Shown here: positions 1 through 12,042 of the stretch, piece by piece
Layout of the letters: each line of letters starts with the position of its first letter
Numbering within the stretch: the stretch's first letter is position 1
NCBI RefSeq assembly: GCF_024139115.2
Contig: NC_085141.1
Location: forward strand, 132,307,822 to 132,371,821
DNA length: 64,000 bases
Direction: 5' to 3'
Source: Armigeres subalbatus
Lineage: Eukaryota; Arthropoda; Insecta; Diptera; Culicidae
Made by a program: the position numbers and the translations under genes
Notes under the pieces: generated by a model
Told to the model about the DNA's origin: nothing
The model's database searches: none
What the model saw: the letters and a program-made list of their open reading frames with translations, nothing else

Positions 1-1998
1 AACCAGGCCATCCTACGGCGAACCGTTCACAGCACAGCGAGGTAAAACACAAAAGCTCCAGATGAAAACGACCAACAACGGCAGAAGCAAAAAAGAGAGG
101 AACAAGTTTTATTGGAGATAGCGCCGAGCCGCATACCTTACATAATATGCAAAGTAGTTAATTATAAACTGAATCTCTTGAAATATACAGTTCCTTGTCG
201 GTTGTTGCCTAGATTGTTCGAGTTCCGTTGGTACTTACTTCACTTCAAGCTCTTTTTGATGATTATGATTTCTTTACTAGAATTATTTCCAAGTATTCTC
301 TGACGTAATGCCTTGGAATGTATCCAGAATAGGTCACAAGATACCCCATGGAACGTGTGTTTGCATCAGCAGCACTATTTCTTCTCGGTATGTACACTAG
401 GTTATACGTTGAACGACATTATCCTTGACCTATCTCAACCGATTCTGATGCTGCATCACCCAAGAAAAAAAAACAAGTGTTGCTGAGGAAATCACAGAAA
501 AGAAAATTGTTCTATAACTATGAAGCTTTTCAGCAGAAAAAAAAGATATGGAAACTCTGACCTTCAAGGAATTGGATGGTTGCTTTTTAGATAGGGATCC
601 AATGGTGAACATTAGGCAACAAAATTCATCGGTTATGAAAATAGTCACGTTCATGTTATTTCTTATTTAAACAATTCATTCATAAAATGTTATAACTACC
701 TATAACCCTAGTAAACAACTGAAAGATTAAAACGAAAAGCGTGCTTCCGATGAAAACCCAAGGGGTGTTTTTTGTTTTTCGATTTCCAATCACAACCATC
801 TCAAAGAATATATATGCAATCACATTGAACTCAAGTGGGTGTCTACCAAAGTTATTGTATTTCTGAAAACTGTACATGGATTTGAATAAAAATACCGCTG
901 TTTCTTTCACCGATGAACGGATTCATTGATCCGACATCCAGTGGTGGAAATCCATTCAAAACGAGAAGCCGGTATGACAAAATACTCTCCAACATCTTTT
1001 TGTGTGATTTCTCTACACCTTCTAGGTACTTGCACAGAAAGCAAAAAACAAACAGCGAAGAAACGTTTGTGGAACTTCGCAAGTCTTTTGTGTTAATTTG
1101 CAGAAATTATATTTAATGAAAACGAAACACGAATGTTCGTATAGGAATACATTTGTTTGTAGTTATTGTGTCTATTTGAAATGAAATTGATCCTTTTTGC
1201 TCGAAGAAGCCGCTAAAACTCGGAACGCGATTGATGTTCGCAATCAGTAAAGTTCTACCTAACATTTTGTTTTTGCCCTGCCTGCGATAAATTCGAGAAC
1301 AAATCGACAAAAACCAAGCTGATCAATGCAGTGCTACAGTGCTATACCTTAAATGTAAAAAAATAATTTTTTGGCGAAGAATTACGTACATCGGGAAGAT
1401 AAGGGAGTCATTCTGCACATTCAAATTTGAGACCGTCACGTGAAGTGGTCAGCCGATTTTGGAGATTTGGGTATCAATCTATCGACGAACTCTATAAGAT
1501 TTGTCCCAACTATCAAAAACAATGGAATAAAGGTGCTAAACTATTGAAAAAATAATTTCGCTAGGCACTGTTGATAATCGGTAAACCAACCAATCTCGTA
1601 CGTGCATCGCAAGCACAGACATCAAAATCGTGCAACTTACGGCTGGGATCCAATCTTCAGTTCAGTCAAGGCCTCACTGTGAGAGGACACGTGGGTTGCA
1701 CATGAGCTGACGCAACGATGATGCTGGTAGCAGCAGTTCTAGCGTAAAGAGAATCGTCAATTGGTCGTCATCGACAGCAGCAACACTTTGGTTGCTGTTA
1801 GTGATTAGAAAGATGCATAAGTCTTGCTGACGTTAAATAATCTTTCTCTTGTAAGCAAACAGAAGCGTTTTCTCCTATCCTTTCTGTGCAAATCCTATCC
1901 TATCTGTGCGCCCGCAAGAGAAATATAATGATCGTCAGCGAGCACCATGGTGAAAAATCCTACATCTTAGCGGAAAATCATCGAGTGGCCTTCGTCCA
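1..1998. other. Left flank, no supported gene
   Basis: Only short stop-bounded ORFs with no recognisable domain. The part from about 1640 to 1990 is less AT-rich and contains an initiator-like TTCAGTTCAG. It could be promoter or noncoding-exon sequence for the + strand gene downstream, but nothing in the sequence proves this. Confidence 0.5.
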
Positions 1999-1999
1999 G

Positions 2000-4122
2000 C
2001 AGCAGCATTTCATTCATTTATTTATTTTACATCTAAATAGATAACACTGAATCAACAATTTGACGCCACAATACAGGGTTCGGGGCCGCATCTCTCTATC
2101 CTCGAATGCGCCCCACGCTTGCCAAGTCGTTTTGCAGCTGGTCTGGCCACCTCGCTCGCTGCGCTCCACGTTGTCTCGTACCTGCCGGATTGGAGGTGAA
2201 CACCATCTTTTCAGGGTTGCTGTCCGGCATTCTTGCAACATGCCCTGCCCATCGTACCCTTCCGGCTTTAGCTACCTCCTGGATACTGGACTCGCCGTAG
2301 AGCTGGGCGAGCTCGTGGTTCAGTATTCGCCGCCACACACCGTCTTCTTGCCCACCGCCAATGATGGTCCTAAGCAGCCGTCTGTCGAATACTCCGTGTG
2401 CTTGCAAGTCCTGCTCGAGCATTGTCCATGTTTCATGTCCGTAGAGGACTACCGGTCTTATCAGCGTCTTGTAAATGACACTTTTTTTTTGCGGTGGTGA
2501 ATCTTTTTTGATCGCTGTTTCTTCTGGAGCCCGTAGTAGGCCCGACTTCCACAGATAATGCACCTTCGTACTTCACGACTAAAATTGTTATTAACCTTTA
2601 GCAAGGATACAAGGTAGATGAATTCCTCGACCACCTTGAAGGTATCCCCGTCTATCGTAACACTGCTTCCCAGGCGGGCCCTACAGTTCTGCAACCTTTG
2701 CAAATGTTCGGCCAACAATGTCCATGTCATCTGCGAGACAAATAAATTGACTGGATCTGTTAAAAATGGTACCCCGGCTGTTACACCCGGCTCTCCGCAT
2801 GACACCTTCTAGCGCAATGTTGAACAGCAGGCACGAAGGTCCATCACCTTGTCTTAGTCCCCGGCGCGATTCGAACGAACAGGAGTGTTCGTCCGAAATC
2901 TTCACACAGTTGCACACCATCCACCGTTGCTTTGATCAGTCTGGTAAGCTTCCCAGGGAAACTGTTCTCGACCATAATTTTCCATAGCTCTACGCGGTCT
3001 ATACTGTCGTATGCCGCCTTGAAATCAACGAACAGATGGTGCGTTGAGACCTGGTATTCCTTCCACCCCTCCGGTAGCTGTTCAGTTTCCCAGATTGTGA
3101 CTATCTGTTTGTGCAGGCAAGTGGCTAGCTTTTCCGATGCTTTTCTTGATGAGCTCAGCTCCGATACCATCCTTACTAGCTGCTTTATTGATCTTTAGCT
3201 GTTGGATGGCATCCTTAACTTCCCTCAATGTAGGGGCTGGTTGGCTTCCATCTTCCGCTGAACTTACGTAGTCATCTCCTCCGCTGCCTTGACTTTCACG
3301 GCCTGTACTATCAGCGCCGTTCAAATGTTCCTCGTAGTGCTGCTTCCACCTTTAGATCACCATATGTTCGTCCGTCAAGATGCTCCTATTCTTATCTCTG
3401 CACATCTCGGATCGCGGCACGAAGCCTTTGGAGGATACGTTGAGCTCCTGATAGAACTTGCGTGTTTTCTGAGACCGGTACAACTATACCATCTCCTCGC
3501 GCACCGTTTCTTCCAGGAGGCGTTTCTTCTCTTGAAAAAGGCGGTTCTGCTGTCTCCGCTTCCGTCTATAACGTTCTACGTTCTGCCGGGTACTTCTCCT
3601 TCAGAATCTGTCTGCACTCTTAGTCGAACCAATCGTTCCGTCGACTTCGTCCCATATACCCGAAGTTGTTCTCCGCTGCGTCGTTAATGGATGCTTTGAC
3701 TGTATTCCTCAAGAGCGGTTCCATCGAGCTCACCCTCTTCCGGCAACGCTGCCTCAAGATGCTGCGCGTATACAGTGGTGACATCAGGTTGCTTCAGTCG
3801 CTCTAGGTCGTACCGCGGCGGTCTTCGGTACCGAACATTGTTGATGACGGGTTTTGGGCGCAATTCAACCACCACCAGACAGTAGTCAGAGTCGATGATA
3901 GCGCCACGTAATGTTCTCACGTCGTTAATGTCGGGGAAGTGCCGCTCATCAATCAGAACATGGTCGATTTGTGATTTTGTCTGCAGTGGTGATCTCCAGG
4001 TGCACCGATACGGGAGGCTGTGTTGGAAGTAGGTGCTGCGAATGGCCATATTCTTGGAGGCGGCGAAATCAATTAGTCGTAGGCCATTTTCGTTCGTCAG
4101 CTTGTGAGCGTGAACGTCCTTA
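2000..4122 (-). mobile_element. RTE-like non-LTR retrotransposon, copy A (5'-truncated)
   Basis: Matches copies B (30962-35801) and C (39210-42831) along its length. The 3' end lies at the left (about 2000-2045), where all three copies share the same terminus beside short ATTCATTTATTTA-like tail repeats. The element breaks off near 4110-4122 inside the endonuclease domain, so the 5' third is missing. Relative to copy B it lacks several hundred bases of the reverse transcriptase (around 3060-3140) and has many indels. Confidence 0.9.
2096..4049 (-). pseudogene. Endonuclease/reverse transcriptase remnant of copy A
   Basis: Read on the minus strand in overlapping frames. 4049-3684 is the C-terminal APE endonuclease part with IDHVLID and a DSDY motif (SDHY in copy B). 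3324-3082 is the linker into the RT with KDGIGAELIK. 3170-2844 carries FVDFKAAYDSID (RT block A). 2920-2681 has GLRQGDGPSCLLFN and the catalytic block, seen as LADDMD where copy B has FADDMD. 2805-2461 and 2563-2096 hold the post-RT domain with VVLYGHETWTM, RWAGHVARMP and a basic tail. At least five frame changes and an internal deletion make it non-functional. The post-RT HETW and GHVARM motifs resemble RTE-clade proteins; the clade call is from memory and unverified. Confidence 0.88.
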
Positions 4123-4209
4123 CAGTAAATTTTAGATTATGAGAAGAAAATCAGTGTGACACTCATTGCTACTAAATACCGAAGAATCCACTGCATCTCC
4201 GTGAGCGCC

Positions 4210-4742
4210 ACGGGAAAGGTATAGTTGGTTAGTTGAGAAGGTAATTCATGGGACGTTACCTCGGTAAGCGACTAAAAATTTATTGTGAGCGGAGTTATTT
4301 TCATGACACGAAGACGGAACCAGGTTCCAAATCAATTCAACGCCAATCCAAAGACACAAAGATAAGAGAAGTGAAAAACGACACCTTTAGATGGATTGAC
4401 CATAATATCACGATGGATCAACGCGTTTTAACGCGGTTAAGAATTGGCCATATCCGGGTAACTCGCTCATTTCTTCTTGAAAAGGAACCCCGCCAATCTG
4501 CGATTGTTGCGATACGGTGCTGGACGTCAAGCACCTAATTTTAGAATGCAAAAAGTCTGAAAAAGAAAGAAGGGAACATAGTTTACGCGAGGCCCTGGGT
4601 AATGCAGGAACTATAACTTATTGAAATATTCACACCAAACACGATTGTACGCAAAACTTTAGAATTGTAAGTGAACTTTATTTTTTTAAACCAATGCACC
4701 CCCCTCTGGTGTAAAGTGACAGTAACAAACAAACAAACAAAT
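4210..4742 (+). pseudogene. 3' end of a second non-LTR retrotransposon (I/Jockey-like)
   Basis: The frame at 4248-4538 contains VLTRLRIGHIRVTRSFLL, the segment that follows RNase H in I- and Jockey-type ORF2 proteins. After a frameshift near 4495 the reading continues with a zinc-knuckle-like CDCCDTVLDVKHLILEC. Then come a short 3' UTR and a (CAAA)n tail at about 4723-4742, which marks the 3' end. It is on the opposite strand to copy A, is heavily 5'-truncated and lies upstream of the host gene. Confidence 0.7.
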
Positions 4743-4858
4743 ACACATCAAATACGTCACGTAAAAATTAAGTAATATATCAGCCACCCCCAATCGTGGC
4801 TTTTTGTAGAAACATGCGTAATTACATATGTACGATGTGTAACAGATCTTTAAAACAT

Positions 4859-4952
4859 TCTTCTTCATCTTCAATGGCTCAATATTCCAACTGGAACTTG
4901 GCCTGCTTTTCAACTTAATATTCTATTAGCATTTCCTCAGTTAATAATTATA
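4859..4952 (-). mobile_element. tRNA-derived SINE, 3' half (split copy, part 1)
   Basis: Begins with TTCTTCATCTTCAATGGCTC, the reverse complement of a GAA-type SINE tail. The body continues with CAACTGGAACTTGGCC and CATTTCCTCAGTTAATAATTATA. It matches the SINE at 26437-26589 and stops exactly where the foldback element begins. The rest of the copy resumes at 7050. Confidence 0.8.
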
Positions 4953-7041
4953 GCCAACAAAATAATAGCTAATAACTAACCAACAAAATTGACTTTTTTT
5001 TCGCTCCCTTCGACCTTTTTTCATGCACTCAATAGATTTTTTCACGTTGAATTCAGATACATATTCAGATTTCCTCTAACACGTCCAGATAAATGGAGTT
5101 TAATTCACAAAGTACTTCATAGAAATTTGGTTCCATCCCCGTTTAACGCTGAATTTTGGCTCCTCACTTATAGAATAAAGTTTGAATTTTGTAGAATAGG
5201 CCTTGTAGAATGCATGTGATTATTGGGTTTCATTTTGCAAACCAAATTTCTATGAAAAGACGTATTTTTGTGAATTAAATTCCGTATTTCACAACAAATG
5301 AACGTGCCAAATGAAAGCCAACAACTCACATGCATTTAAAAAGGTCTATTCCACAAAATTCAAACTTTATTCTTAAAGTGAGCCAAAATTTAGCTTTACA
5401 GAGAAGAGAAACCAAATTTCAATGAAAATACGTACTTTTGTCAATTAAATTCCCTTTTTTAGCATGGGCATGAGCATGAGTATTATGACCGCACAATTCG
5501 TAGTTGCTACTCCGTGATTGACTGAACTTGCGAAATTGTACAAAGAACACAATGAATGGGGCTTGGGATTAGCTACCTATTCTCAATGTACACGTTTCGG
5601 GAGCTCAAATATTTAAAGTCAATAACGGCGCCGGCCAAGTCCTTACGGTCATATAGGAAGGGAAGCATTGTTAGTCCGACTCTCGTTGCTACTAGAGACC
5701 GAGAATACCTCTGCATCTTCACGATTGTCTTGGGACAAGACATCGTTTTAGTTACAAAGGATAATTTATCTGGATTCACTTCGGTAAGCGATGCGATCTA
5801 TGGGATGGGAAATAACACTAATACGCTGTTTCGCGACGAGTTAAAAGTTAAAACATGCACGCCCGGTGGCATATGAAAACTGAGGAGATTCGCGTTTTGG
5901 ACGACCGAACGGAAACACAGCAAACTATTGAAGAACGCGCTTGTTTCATCCGGAGCAAAGCGCAATACATGCGCATGAGCCACCAAACACAAGATATTTA
6001 TTTTATATCTTTCCCGACGTCTAAAACACGCACTGCACTTAATTGTTCGATGACTCATTTGGTCATTTAAATTCCCTTTTTTCACAACAAATAAACGTGT
6101 CAAATAAAATTTAACAACTCAAACTCAAACTTTTTTCTTAAAGTGAGGAGCCCCGAAATTCAGCTTTGCAAAGGAAGGAAACTAAATTTCTACAAAATTA
6201 CGTTCTTTTGTGGAATAAATTCCGTTTTTCACAACAAATGAAACCCAACAACTCACATGGATTAAGAAAGGCCTATTCTACACAAATCAAACTTTATTTT
6301 ATAAGTGAGGCATCAAAATTCAGCTTTTGTAAATTAAATTCCATTTTTCACAACAAATAAACGTGCCGAAAAAAACCAACAACTCACATGCATTCTACAA
6401 AGCCCATTCTACAAAATTCAAACTTTATTCTATAAGTGAGGAGCCAAAATTCAGCTTCGCAGAGCATAGAAACCAAATTTCAATGAAAAGACGTACTTTT
6501 GTGAATTAAATTCCGTTTTTCACAACAAATGAACATGCCAAATGATTTTAAAAAATTCAAAAAGGCCTATTCTACACAATTCAAACTTTATTTTATAAGT
6601 AAGGAGTCAAAATTCAGCTTTACAGAACAAAGAAACCAAATTTTCATGAGAATACGTACACAGATAGAAAAATTCACTGAAATTTACACTAGAAATCATG
6701 CACATAAATGGAACGCCATTATTAGCGTAATTCCACGCGTGATATAGCCCAAATGTATACAATATTAAACGTGAATCGTCAATATTGCTTACAAGTTGTA
6801 CGAAAACTTGTTAGGAAGAGAACCATTTCAGCGCAAAATAGCGTTAATTTCTGCGTCTCAAATTTTGCACGCTGTTTAATTTTCATATTTTTTTTATGTG
6901 TAGTTTTGTGAGTTAAACCCCGTTTTTCTCAAAAAACTGGACGTGTTACAAAAAATCCGAAAACATGAATAAATTCAGCGAAAAAAAATCTTTTAAGTAC
7001 ACTGAAAATGGTTGAAGGAAGTGAAACACTGTTGACTAGTG
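4953..7041. mobile_element. Foldback element 1 with tandem-repeat interior
   Basis: The left arm (about 4985-5220) and the right arm (about 6895-7035) are inverted copies: both share the CCTTC(G/A)ACC block, ATAGATTTTTT-like runs, AACACGTCCAG, and TTTAA(T/C)TCACAAA. Between them sits a tandem array of a roughly 110-200-bp unit (anchors ACCAAATTTC, AATTAAATTCC, CACAACAAATGAACGTGCC, TTCAAACTTTATT), with units at about 5220-5460 and 6060-6650. Flanking TAATTATA (4945-4952) and TAATTAAA (7042-7049) look like an 8-bp target duplication with one mismatch. No transposase frame is visible. An 8-bp duplication would fit hAT- or P-type transposition. Confidence 0.75.
5461..6066 (-). mobile_element. 606-bp insertion inside foldback 1
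   Basis: Flanked by a 16-bp direct repeat TTAAATTCCCTTTTTT at 5445-5460 and 6067-6082, and it interrupts the tandem array. The long duplication suggests target-primed reverse transcription. On the minus strand the end is a short hexamer-like tail (CATGCT/CATGCC repeats, seen on + as GCATGGGCATGAGCATGAG). Strand and class are inferred. It holds no recognisable ORF. Confidence 0.6.
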
Positions 7042-7049
7042 TAATTAAA

Positions 7050-7236
7050 AGTTTTTTTATGCCCGCCATTGCATGAGTATGTATCTTGTGTGGCAAGTAC
7101 AAATGATACACTATGCCCAGGGTGTCGAGAAAGTTTGCAACCCGACTTCCAACATCCTAGACCGTATAGAGAATCGAACACGCTATCTCTGGATTGGAAA
7201 TCCCATGCCTTTGCTCGCAAGGCTACTGGAGACCCC
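7050..7236 (-). mobile_element. tRNA-derived SINE, 5' half (split copy, part 2)
   Basis: Continues the body from 4952 (TTTATGCCCGCCATTGCATGAG) and ends in a tRNA-like head. Reverse-complemented, the head shows an A-box-like TAGCCTTGCGAGCAAAGG and a B-box-like GTTCGATTCTC. This is the arrangement of the Feilai-type SINEs of Aedes. Joined to 4859-4952 it reproduces an uninterrupted SINE. Confidence 0.8.
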
Positions 7237-9688
7237 TATAAAACATTATTGCTACAAATGTCACGTAGTTTATGGATGTTCCGAGGCATTAACATATATT
7301 TCGTGAAAAAAGATAGCCTAACATTAAAATAGACGATGATTTTGCTCAATGCTAAATGTAGGCTCCATTTCACGAAAAAGTCTGGTCAAAGTTGATACTC
7401 TTAGCAATGTTCACATCTGTAACGGGACAAAAAAAACTTTTTCTAACGAAAGGAAGACATACGGGAGGGATTGAACCATTTGAGTTTTATCATACATTCT
7501 TTCCTAATCAAACAAACTTCATTACACCTCCTGATATTCAAAGTCTGAAATAAACCCTCTAAGTATAATGCCATACTTCGAGCCATTTGTAAGACATACA
7601 ATACTCTAAAATACACAACTAAGTTCAAACTCTACCCCACCCTACTATAAATTCAGACAGCATGCAATGAAAACGATACCATACTGAAACAGAAATTTAT
7701 TCCGGATGCGCAATGCGGCAAAAATTCTCTGTGGGATGACTACAGCTACCGAATGCAAACAATATTGATAAAACAATGTCATCAATAACTAATTGATAGT
7801 TTGTTTCCCTCGTTGCTCTATTTAATGCTCAACGCCTTCGTAATCATGAATAAAATTATCAAAGAACACAGTTGCCCTCATTTTTCCAGGATAGGTCGGA
7901 ATCCAGCCAACGGCCTTGGAACAAGGACACACACAATTTGTGTTCTCTGCTTAGTCATTGGGGTCAGTAAAACGAGTCTCATTACCAAACATCAAACAAC
8001 CTCTACTCTGTGCGCCAAGCGCTCTGGTCAACGGTTGAGCGCTGTTCCACGATGTTTCTCACCACAATGGACTGGCAAAATGTTTGATGAAAAAGGGCAC
8101 CATCGCGTGCCGCTACGAAAGCTGGCTGGGCGCACCTGAACAACCTTTTGCCCATAATCCAACCAAATGAACGGTTAATTTCGGAAACCTTAAAGTAACA
8201 TTTTCGTCGAGCGAAAGTATTTAACATTTTAACATTTCCCCTCTACTGCAAAAATTGTACATACCTATACACTTGAAATGTTGTAACTGCAAATCTAATT
8301 TGGCATCGTCCTACAACTAGTAAGTTCGATTGTTAAAAAAACAATGCCTATTTGATCCAAGAACATTTATTGTAAGACCTAGTTGCTTTTCGGGATTATG
8401 AAAGATGGACTTATGGAGTTTTTTCAACAAATGATTTATTTATTCGACGTCGTATTTTTTTTTTTTTTTGCGACGCTTCCGCAGTGCTGGTTTTGTCCTT
8501 TCCGCCTAGCCGTCCGTTTCTTATTGTGCTAAAGTGAGTAATGAGTATACTCCGAAACCACAAATCGATTATACTAGGAAACATGTGCACTCAGCATTTT
8601 ATAAGAACGCGAGGTAATGGTAGCTGTGGGATCATGGAACTGAAACAATGGCTATTGGCTAGTAGTTCTAGTTCCATTATTGGAGTGTCGAGATTAGGAT
8701 TTCGCAATAGGTCTTCAACTGAGAAGATGGATCTCTTGGCGAAAGGGCAAGACCTTATAGGCCACCTAAAAATTATGTTTCGAAATAGAAATTGCGACTA
8801 TGTACAATATACAGCAGGGCAGCACGACGATTCTGGTTGAGGCTCACGATATGGTTTTATTGCTACGGGTCAACCTTAGAAAATGCTAATCATTCTTATA
8901 GGCCGCCAGCAAATTGAAATTGCTAGCAAAATTGAAACCGCAAGTTTACTAGCGATGTTCAATGTTTACAGGAAACGGTTAATTAATTAACACTCCACGA
9001 CAATCAATAGACCACGACTAACAGTGAACCTTACAGCAATAAATGTCTTAACTAATGAAGTAGCGGTGCCATACCAAAACATACTAAGTGAGTTATTTTG
9101 GCTTTTTAATTCCAATACCCATTGAGCTGCACCAACATGTAATCTCTATCAACCATTTTGCAATGGCCCGGCAATTCAGTTACATAATATTATATGCACA
9201 TCGTGAGGAAGATTCAAATTCATTACATAGTTTAGCCTTTTTATGGATTCCTGATTGATGCCAATTTAAATTAACATTCCGGATGGTAATGCAATCACAA
9301 TTACTGATGCTCAAGCACCGAGCGCAAATGGCATTTAGTTTTCCATTTTATGCCATGCTGAGCGTCGTACAGATCAATCTTCACTGTGTGTGACATTTGA
9401 GGTAAAGCCACAACATTAATTATTCACTTCACTGTCAAACTAACTCAGATTGAGTTGGGTGGATTATATGTAGACTGTTCTAATTCTGAAATACCAAGAG
9501 GAAATTACTGTGCATTCAATCGGTGGTGGAATAGTTTGGTTTGAAGTAGCAAATAATGTTTAGAAAGTATTTTTACATGGTGAAAGGAACGCTTTCAAAG
9601 AATTGTTCATATATAATAATTTATTCTTCAGAATATTCGGCGGAAAACAAATAAGGGTGGAATAATTTTACTATGGGTTCGGATATAT
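7237..9688. other. Intergenic, no supported gene
   Basis: AT-rich sequence with only short ORFs lacking recognisable domains. A homopolymer T run sits at about 8455-8469. Nothing else can be assigned. Confidence 0.5.
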
Positions 9689-12042
9689 TGGATTGGATTT
9701 GGATTGGATTTGGATTGGATTTGGATTGGATTTGGATTGGATTTGGATTGGATTTGGATTGGATTTGGATTGGATTTGGATTGGATTTGGATTGGATTTG
9801 GATTGGTTTGGATTGGTTTGGATTGGTTTGGATTGGTTTGGATTGGTTTGGATTGGTTGGATTGGTTTGGATTGGTTTGGATTGGTTTGGATTGGTTGGA
9901 TTGGTTTGGATTGGTTTGGTTGGTTTGGATTGGTTTGGATTGGTTTGGATTGGTTTGGATTGGTTTGGATTGGTTTGGATTGGTTTGGTTGGTTTGGATT
10001 GGTTTGGATTGGTTTGGATTGGTTTGGATTGGTTTGGTTGGTTTGGATTGGTTTGGATTGGTTTGGATTGGTTTGGTTAGTTTGGATTGGTTTGGTTGGT
10101 TTGGATTGGTTTGGATTGGTTTGGATTGGTTTGGTTGGTTTGGATTGGTTTGGATTGGTTTGGATTGGTTTGGATTGGTTTGGATTGGTTTGGATTGGTT
10201 TGGATTGGTTTGGATTGGTTTGGATTGGTTTGGATTGGTTTGGATTGGTTTGGATTGGTTTGGATTGGTTTGGATTGGTTTGGATTGGTTGGATTGGTTT
10301 GGATTGGATTGGTTTGGATTGGTTGGATTGGTTGGATTGGTTTGGATTGGTTTGGTTGGTTTGGATTGGTTTGGATTGGTTTGGATTGGTTTGGATTGGT
10401 TTGGATTGGTTTGGATTGGTTTGGATTGGTTTGGATTGGTTTGGATTGGTTTGGATTGGTTTGGTTGGTTTGGATTGGTTTGGATTGGTTTGGATTGGTT
10501 TGGATTGGTTTGGATTGGTTTGGATTGGTTTGGATTGGTTTGGTTGGTTTGGTTGGTTTGGATTGGTTTGGATTGGTTTGGATTGGTTTGGATTGGTTTG
10601 GATTGGTTTGGATTGGTTGGATTGGTTTGGATTGGTTTGGATTGGTTTGGATTGGTTTGGATTGGTTGGATTGGTTTGGATTGGTTTGGATTGGTTTGGA
10701 TTGGTTTGGATTGGTTTGGTTGGTTTGGATTGGTTTGGTTGGTTTGGATTGGTTTGGATTGGTTTGGTTGGTTTGGTTGGTTTGGATTGGTTTGGATTGG
10801 TTTGGTTGGTTTGGATTGGTTTGGATTGGTTTGGTTGGTTTGGTTGGTTTGGATTGGTTTGGATTGGTTTGGATTGGTTTGGATTGGTTTGGATTGGTTT
10901 GGTTGGTTTGGATTGGTTTGGATTGGTTTGGATTGGTTTGGATTGGTTTGGATTGGTTTGGTTGGTTTGGATTGGTTTGGATTGGTTTGGATTGGTTTGG
11001 ATTGGTTTGGATTGGTTTGGTTGGTTTGGATTGGTTTGGATTGGTTTGGTTGGTTTGGATTGGTTTGGATTGGTTTGGATTGGTTTGGATTGGTTTGGTT
11101 GGTTTGGTTGGTTTGGATTGGTTTGGGATTGGTTTGGATTGGTTTGGATTGGTTTGGTTGGTTTGGATTGGTTTGGTTGGTTTGGATTGGTTTGGATTGG
11201 TTTGGTTTGGATTGGTTTGGATTGGTTTGGATTGGTTTGGATTGGTTTGGATTGGTTTGGATTGGTTTGGATTGGTTTGGATTGGTTTGGTTGGTTTGGA
11301 TTGGTTTGGATTGGTTTGGTTGGTTTGGATTGGTTGGATTGGTTTGGATTGGTTTGGATTGGTTTGGATTGGTTTGGATTGGTTTGGTTGGTTTGGATTG
11401 GTTGGATTGGTTTGGATTTGGATTGGTTTGGTTGGTTTGGATTGGTTTGGATTGGTTTGGATTGGTTTGGATTGGTTTGGATTGGTTTGGATTGGTTTGG
11501 ATTGGTTTGGATTGGTTTGGATTGGTTTGGATTGGTTTGGATTGGTTTGGATTGGTTTGGATTGGTTTGGATTGGTTTGGATTGGTTTGGATTGGTTTGG
11601 ATTGGTTTGGATTGGTTTGGATTGGTTTGGATTGGTTTGGATTGGTTTGGATTGGTTTGGATTGGTTTGGATTGGTTTGGATTGGTTTGGATTGGTTTGG
11701 TTGGTTTGGATTGGTTTGGATTGGATTTGGATTGGTTTGGTTGGTTTGGATTGGTTTGGATTGGTTTGGATTGGTTTGGATTGGTTTGGATTGGTTTGGA
11801 TTGGTTTGGATTGGTTTGGATTGGTTTGGATTGGTTTGGATTGGTTTGGATTGGATTTTGGTTGGATTGGTTTGGTTGGATTTGGATTGGATTTGGATTG
11901 GATTTGGATTGGATTTGGATTGGATTTGGATTGGATTTGGATTGGATTTGGATTGGATTTGGATTGGATTTGGATTGGATTTGGATTGGATTTGGATTGG
12001 ATTTGGATTTGGATTGAATTTGATTTGGATTTTGATTGGATT
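9689..12042 (+). repeat. 2.35-kb cytosine-free satellite (10-bp core, 11-bp edges)
   Basis: The core is a 10-bp unit GGTTTGGATT, mixed with a shorter GGTTGGATT/GGTTTGGTT-type variant. Both edges (about 9697-9806 and 11878-12005) are instead clean 11-bp units, GGATTTGGATT. The + strand contains no C from about 9690 to 12035. Because 10 and 11 are not multiples of 3 and the unit lacks stop codons in either direction, ORFs of 600-800 codons run through all frames on both strands; these are artefacts. It ends about 0.9 kb before the host start codon. GG doublets every 3-4 bases could form two-tetrad G-quadruplexes. Confidence 0.97.

Noticed and set aside
8541..8840. 99-codon ORF with a Ser run
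   Set aside because: Single short ORF without relatives I recognise; AT-rich context; no splice or start signal.
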